Of a stretch of DNA of 8,027 nucleotides, positions 6,524 to 8,027 are shown one piece after another. How positions within the stretch are numbered: the first letter of the stretch is position 1; every line of letters begins with the position of its first letter. The DNA is taken from the NCBI GenBank assembly GCA_030612305.1, contig JAUWOG010000088.1:1-8027 (forward strand). The letters are read 5' to 3'. The translations under genes were made by a program, and so were the position numbers. Below the pieces are notes generated by a model. It worked only from the letters and a program-made list of their open reading frames with translations. It did not search any database and was not told where the DNA came from. The DNA comes from Armatimonadota bacterium (GTDB taxonomy: Bacteria; Armatimonadota; Zipacnadia; Zipacnadales; UBA11051).

Positions 6524-6690
6524 GTGTCGAGCAACACCTGCTTGAGGAACTCCGACTGCAGATTGCTCGTGCTCTGAGGAGTCATATAGGTGATGTGGGA
6601 GCGCTTGTCAAGTCCACGCACGCCGATGTGGCCGGCGGGGTCAGTGGAAAAGTCATGGGGAGAAGCGCAAGAGGCACGAACCGCACTCAC
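6520..6690 (-). CDS. Small hypothetical protein (56 residues)
   Basis: The start is a GTG overlapping the TGA of the transglycosylase gene as GTGA. The frame is also open to an ATG at 6708, which would deepen the overlap. The product is soluble and polar, with no signal or membrane segment, and ends ...TSNLQSEFLKQVLLDT. From about residue 17 on, third codon positions are strongly G/C, like the established genes here, which supports coding. The stop in turn overlaps the next gene's GTG. The tail vaguely recalls the N-terminal linker of flagellar hook-assembly proteins (SxxFLKLL...), but I do not consider that an assignment. Function unknown. No ribosome binding site is visible, so coupling to the upstream gene is assumed. 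Confidence 0.45.
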   Translation of the reverse strand: MSAVRASCASPHDFSTDPAGHIGVRGLDKRSHITYMTPQSTSNLQSEFLKQVLLDT

Positions 6691-7895
6691 GGCATGCCAT
6701 TCTGCCACATCTGCAGGAACAGGTCGGCAACTCTCTTCACATAGCGGCGGGTCTCGGTGAAGTTGGGCACTCCGCCGGCGCGTTTGACGGCGTTGGGGCC
6801 CGCGTTGTAGCAGGCCAGACCGAGGATGGTCTGCTCGTAGTTGGACTTGCCCTTGCCCTCGAAGCTGTACAACTGCTCCGACAGGTATCTGACGCCGCCC
6901 ATGATGTTCTGCTGGATGTCCCAGGGGTCACTGACGCCGAGGTATCTCGCGGTGCCGGGCATCAGTTGCGTAAGCCCCATCGCCCCGGCATGAGACAGAC
7001 ACGAAGGGTTGAAGTTCGACTCATACTTCATCATGGCGAACACGAGACGATGGTCTATGGTGAATTTGTAGGAGTAGTAAAGGACGCTCTCGACGATGAG
7101 TCTGGCCCGCATCTGGGTCAGGTCGCCGTTCTGCCCCATGATCCACTGCCTCCACGTAGCTACTGCCGCATTCGTGCCCCACTGCTGGCTGTCAGGGAAC
7201 TCCGTACCGGGGCGTTGCGGAAGGGCCTGCTCGGCTTTGGGTGTGTCAGCCGGAGTAGCCGAGCTTGTCGAGGGCGGTGTGGTTGCAGCCCCGGGATTCA
7301 GCGCACCCGGCAATTCTGGGGCTGTCGTGCCACCAGCAGGCGCAACGTCAGCCTCATCCCCGTGCTCACGGATGTCCTTGCGTTCGGCATCAGGCAGGTC
7401 GGCGCTGAGTATGATCTCGCGCATCACGTAGTGGTCCAGGGGCTGTGCATCTGAGGGCAAGTACACGAGGACATGGACAAGGCTCCCCACGCGGACAAGG
7501 GGGTTGTCGGCAGTGGCATCAATATAGACGGGTTGCGTGGCGGCTGCGGGGCGGAGGATGAAGTTGAGGGGTCTTTCCTCGCATACATCGTCGGTCGTGC
7601 GGCCCGTTATCTTCCCCGCGATCTCGACAACTGTCCCGCGAACGGCGGGGCCCCTGGCGAGGATTGCATCAACGCTCAGGTCCGTCCTGGCCTCCAGTTG
7701 ACGCCGGGCGGCCAGATACCTCGCGGCGGCCTCGGCAGGCTTCTCCGAGTACACGTCGTCGGGTTCCGCCGCAACGGGCACGGATATGAGGGCTGCTGCC
7801 ACGATGCCAAGGACGCAGCCACGCCACCCGGACACCGCTACGGGCGTCCTGGAGTGCGTGAGAGATGATTTGGATGGGAATGCGCGAACTGCCAT
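6687..7895 (-). CDS. Secreted lytic transglycosylase, SLT (GH23) domain
   Basis: A peptidoglycan-cleaving enzyme of the Slt70/MltC type, which cuts the MurNAc-GlcNAc bond to leave anhydro-MurNAc. It has 402 residues. An N-terminal signal (positive R25, hydrophobic 27-42, likely cleavage after VAA at 43) directs export. Residues about 75-165 form a beta-rich domain (RGTVVEIAGKITGR, VYIDATADNPLVRVGSLVHV) that looks OB-fold-like (inference). Residues about 180-235 are a Pro/Thr/Ala-rich linker. Residues about 265-395 are the SLT domain: catalytic Glu292 in KYESNFNP, then GAMGLTQLMPGTA (304-316), the NIMGGVRYLS block and the ACYNAGPNAV block. All family motifs are present, so it should be active. 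The ATG at 7895 is preceded by a G-run (7906-7911) serving as a weak ribosome site. The stop overlaps the next small gene's GTG. No operon promoter could be recognised in the roughly 90 bases before it. Confidence 0.93.
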   Translation of the reverse strand: MAVRAFPSKSSLTHSRTPVAVSGWRGCVLGIVAAALISVPVAAEPDDVYSEKPAEAAARYLAARRQLEARTDLSVDAILARGPAVRGTVVEIAGKITGRTTDDVCEERPLNFILRPAAATQPVYIDATADNPLVRVGSLVHVLVYLPSDAQPLDHYVMREIILSADLPDAERKDIREHGDEADVAPAGGTTAPELPGALNPGAATTPPSTSSATPADTPKAEQALPQRPGTEFPDSQQWGTNAAVATWRQWIMGQNGDLTQMRARLIVESVLYYSYKFTIDHRLVFAMMKYESNFNPSCLSHAGAMGLTQLMPGTARYLGVSDPWDIQQNIMGGVRYLSEQLYSFEGKGKSNYEQTILGLACYNAGPNAVKRAGGVPNFTETRRYVKRVADLFLQMWQNGMP

Positions 7896-7985
7896 GTCAG
7901 GCCGTCCCCCCTGTGTCCGTGTCGAAGAGTTGTGTCACGGGACCACGCCAGAGACGAAAGCAGATAGAGCTGAGAGGAGGAGTGC

Positions 7986-8027
7986 TGGTACGCCCACGGG
8001 GAGTCGAACCCCGGCCTACGGGCTGAG
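7986..8027 (-). tRNA. tRNA gene, 3' half only (cut by window edge)
   Basis: Reading the minus strand from the edge, a 5-base-pair T-stem (CGGGG / CCCCG) encloses the 7-base loop TTCGACT. It is followed by a 7-base acceptor strand TGGGCGT, discriminator A and an encoded CCA at 7988-7986. The anticodon arm is incomplete. The 14 visible bases before the T-stem could be the 3' anticodon stem plus a short variable loop (which would place CTC in the anticodon), or part of a long class II variable arm, so the amino acid is not assigned. It lies 90 bases upstream of the transglycosylase gene on the same strand. Confidence 0.85.

Noticed and set aside
7896..7985. Promoter for the minus-strand block between the tRNA and the transglycosylase
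   Set aside because: Scanning the minus strand, I found no paired -35/-10 elements that I would defend; only a G-run ribosome site before the ATG is visible.

Overview
The window reads as a GC-rich bacterial chromosome segment with two convergent gene blocks and no phage, insertion-sequence or CRISPR signature. The minus-strand order trmFO-like, xerC, hslV, hslU is the arrangement I know from Bacillota (the trmFO-codV-codW-codX neighbourhood of Bacillus). The HslV sequence also resembles the Bacillus CodW type, for example in its YTNDQ ending. A deep-branching or high-GC Terrabacteria lineage (Bacillota-like, Armatimonadota or similar) fits best. This is inference, and there is no 16S or other decisive marker here.

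Layout. Bases 1-1824 (plus strand) hold two tandem, one-base-overlapping paralogues of an exported right-handed parallel beta-helix protein; the first is cut by the window edge. They converge on hslU across only 21 bases. The rest, 7895 down to 1846, is a compact minus-strand block. It runs: a secreted lytic transglycosylase (SLT/GH23), a 56-residue hypothetical protein, a 45-residue CxxC...CxxC zinc-ribbon-like protein, a 73-residue single-pass membrane protein, a TrmFO-family flavoprotein, the tyrosine recombinase XerC, and the HslV peptidase and HslU ATPase. Junctions are tight: GTGA overlaps at the first two, TAATG and TAGTG at trmFO/xerC and hslV/hslU, and a 14-base xerC/hslV overlap. At the right edge (7986-8027) is the 3' half of a minus-strand tRNA gene with an encoded CCA.

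How they work together. HslV and HslU form the two-component ATP-dependent ClpYQ protease, and every catalytic residue I checked in HslU, HslV and XerC is present. XerC acts in chromosome dimer resolution. The beta-helix proteins and the SLT protein are exported and act on extracellular polysaccharide (inferred) and peptidoglycan respectively.

The most interesting item is the TrmFO-family gene. From memory of the Bacillus subtilis enzyme, the protein aligns without gaps around both active-site regions, yet both catalytic cysteines are replaced (Cys53 by Gly, Cys226 by Tyr). The GPMKPVGL loop is rewritten and a new CxxC motif (residues 264-267) appears next to it. It keeps the FAD-binding N-terminus and sits in the classic trmFO locus, so it may be a neofunctionalised flavoprotein rather than the tRNA m5U54 methyltransferase. 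The second item is the pair of very small genes joined by successive GTGA overlaps between the transglycosylase and the membrane protein.
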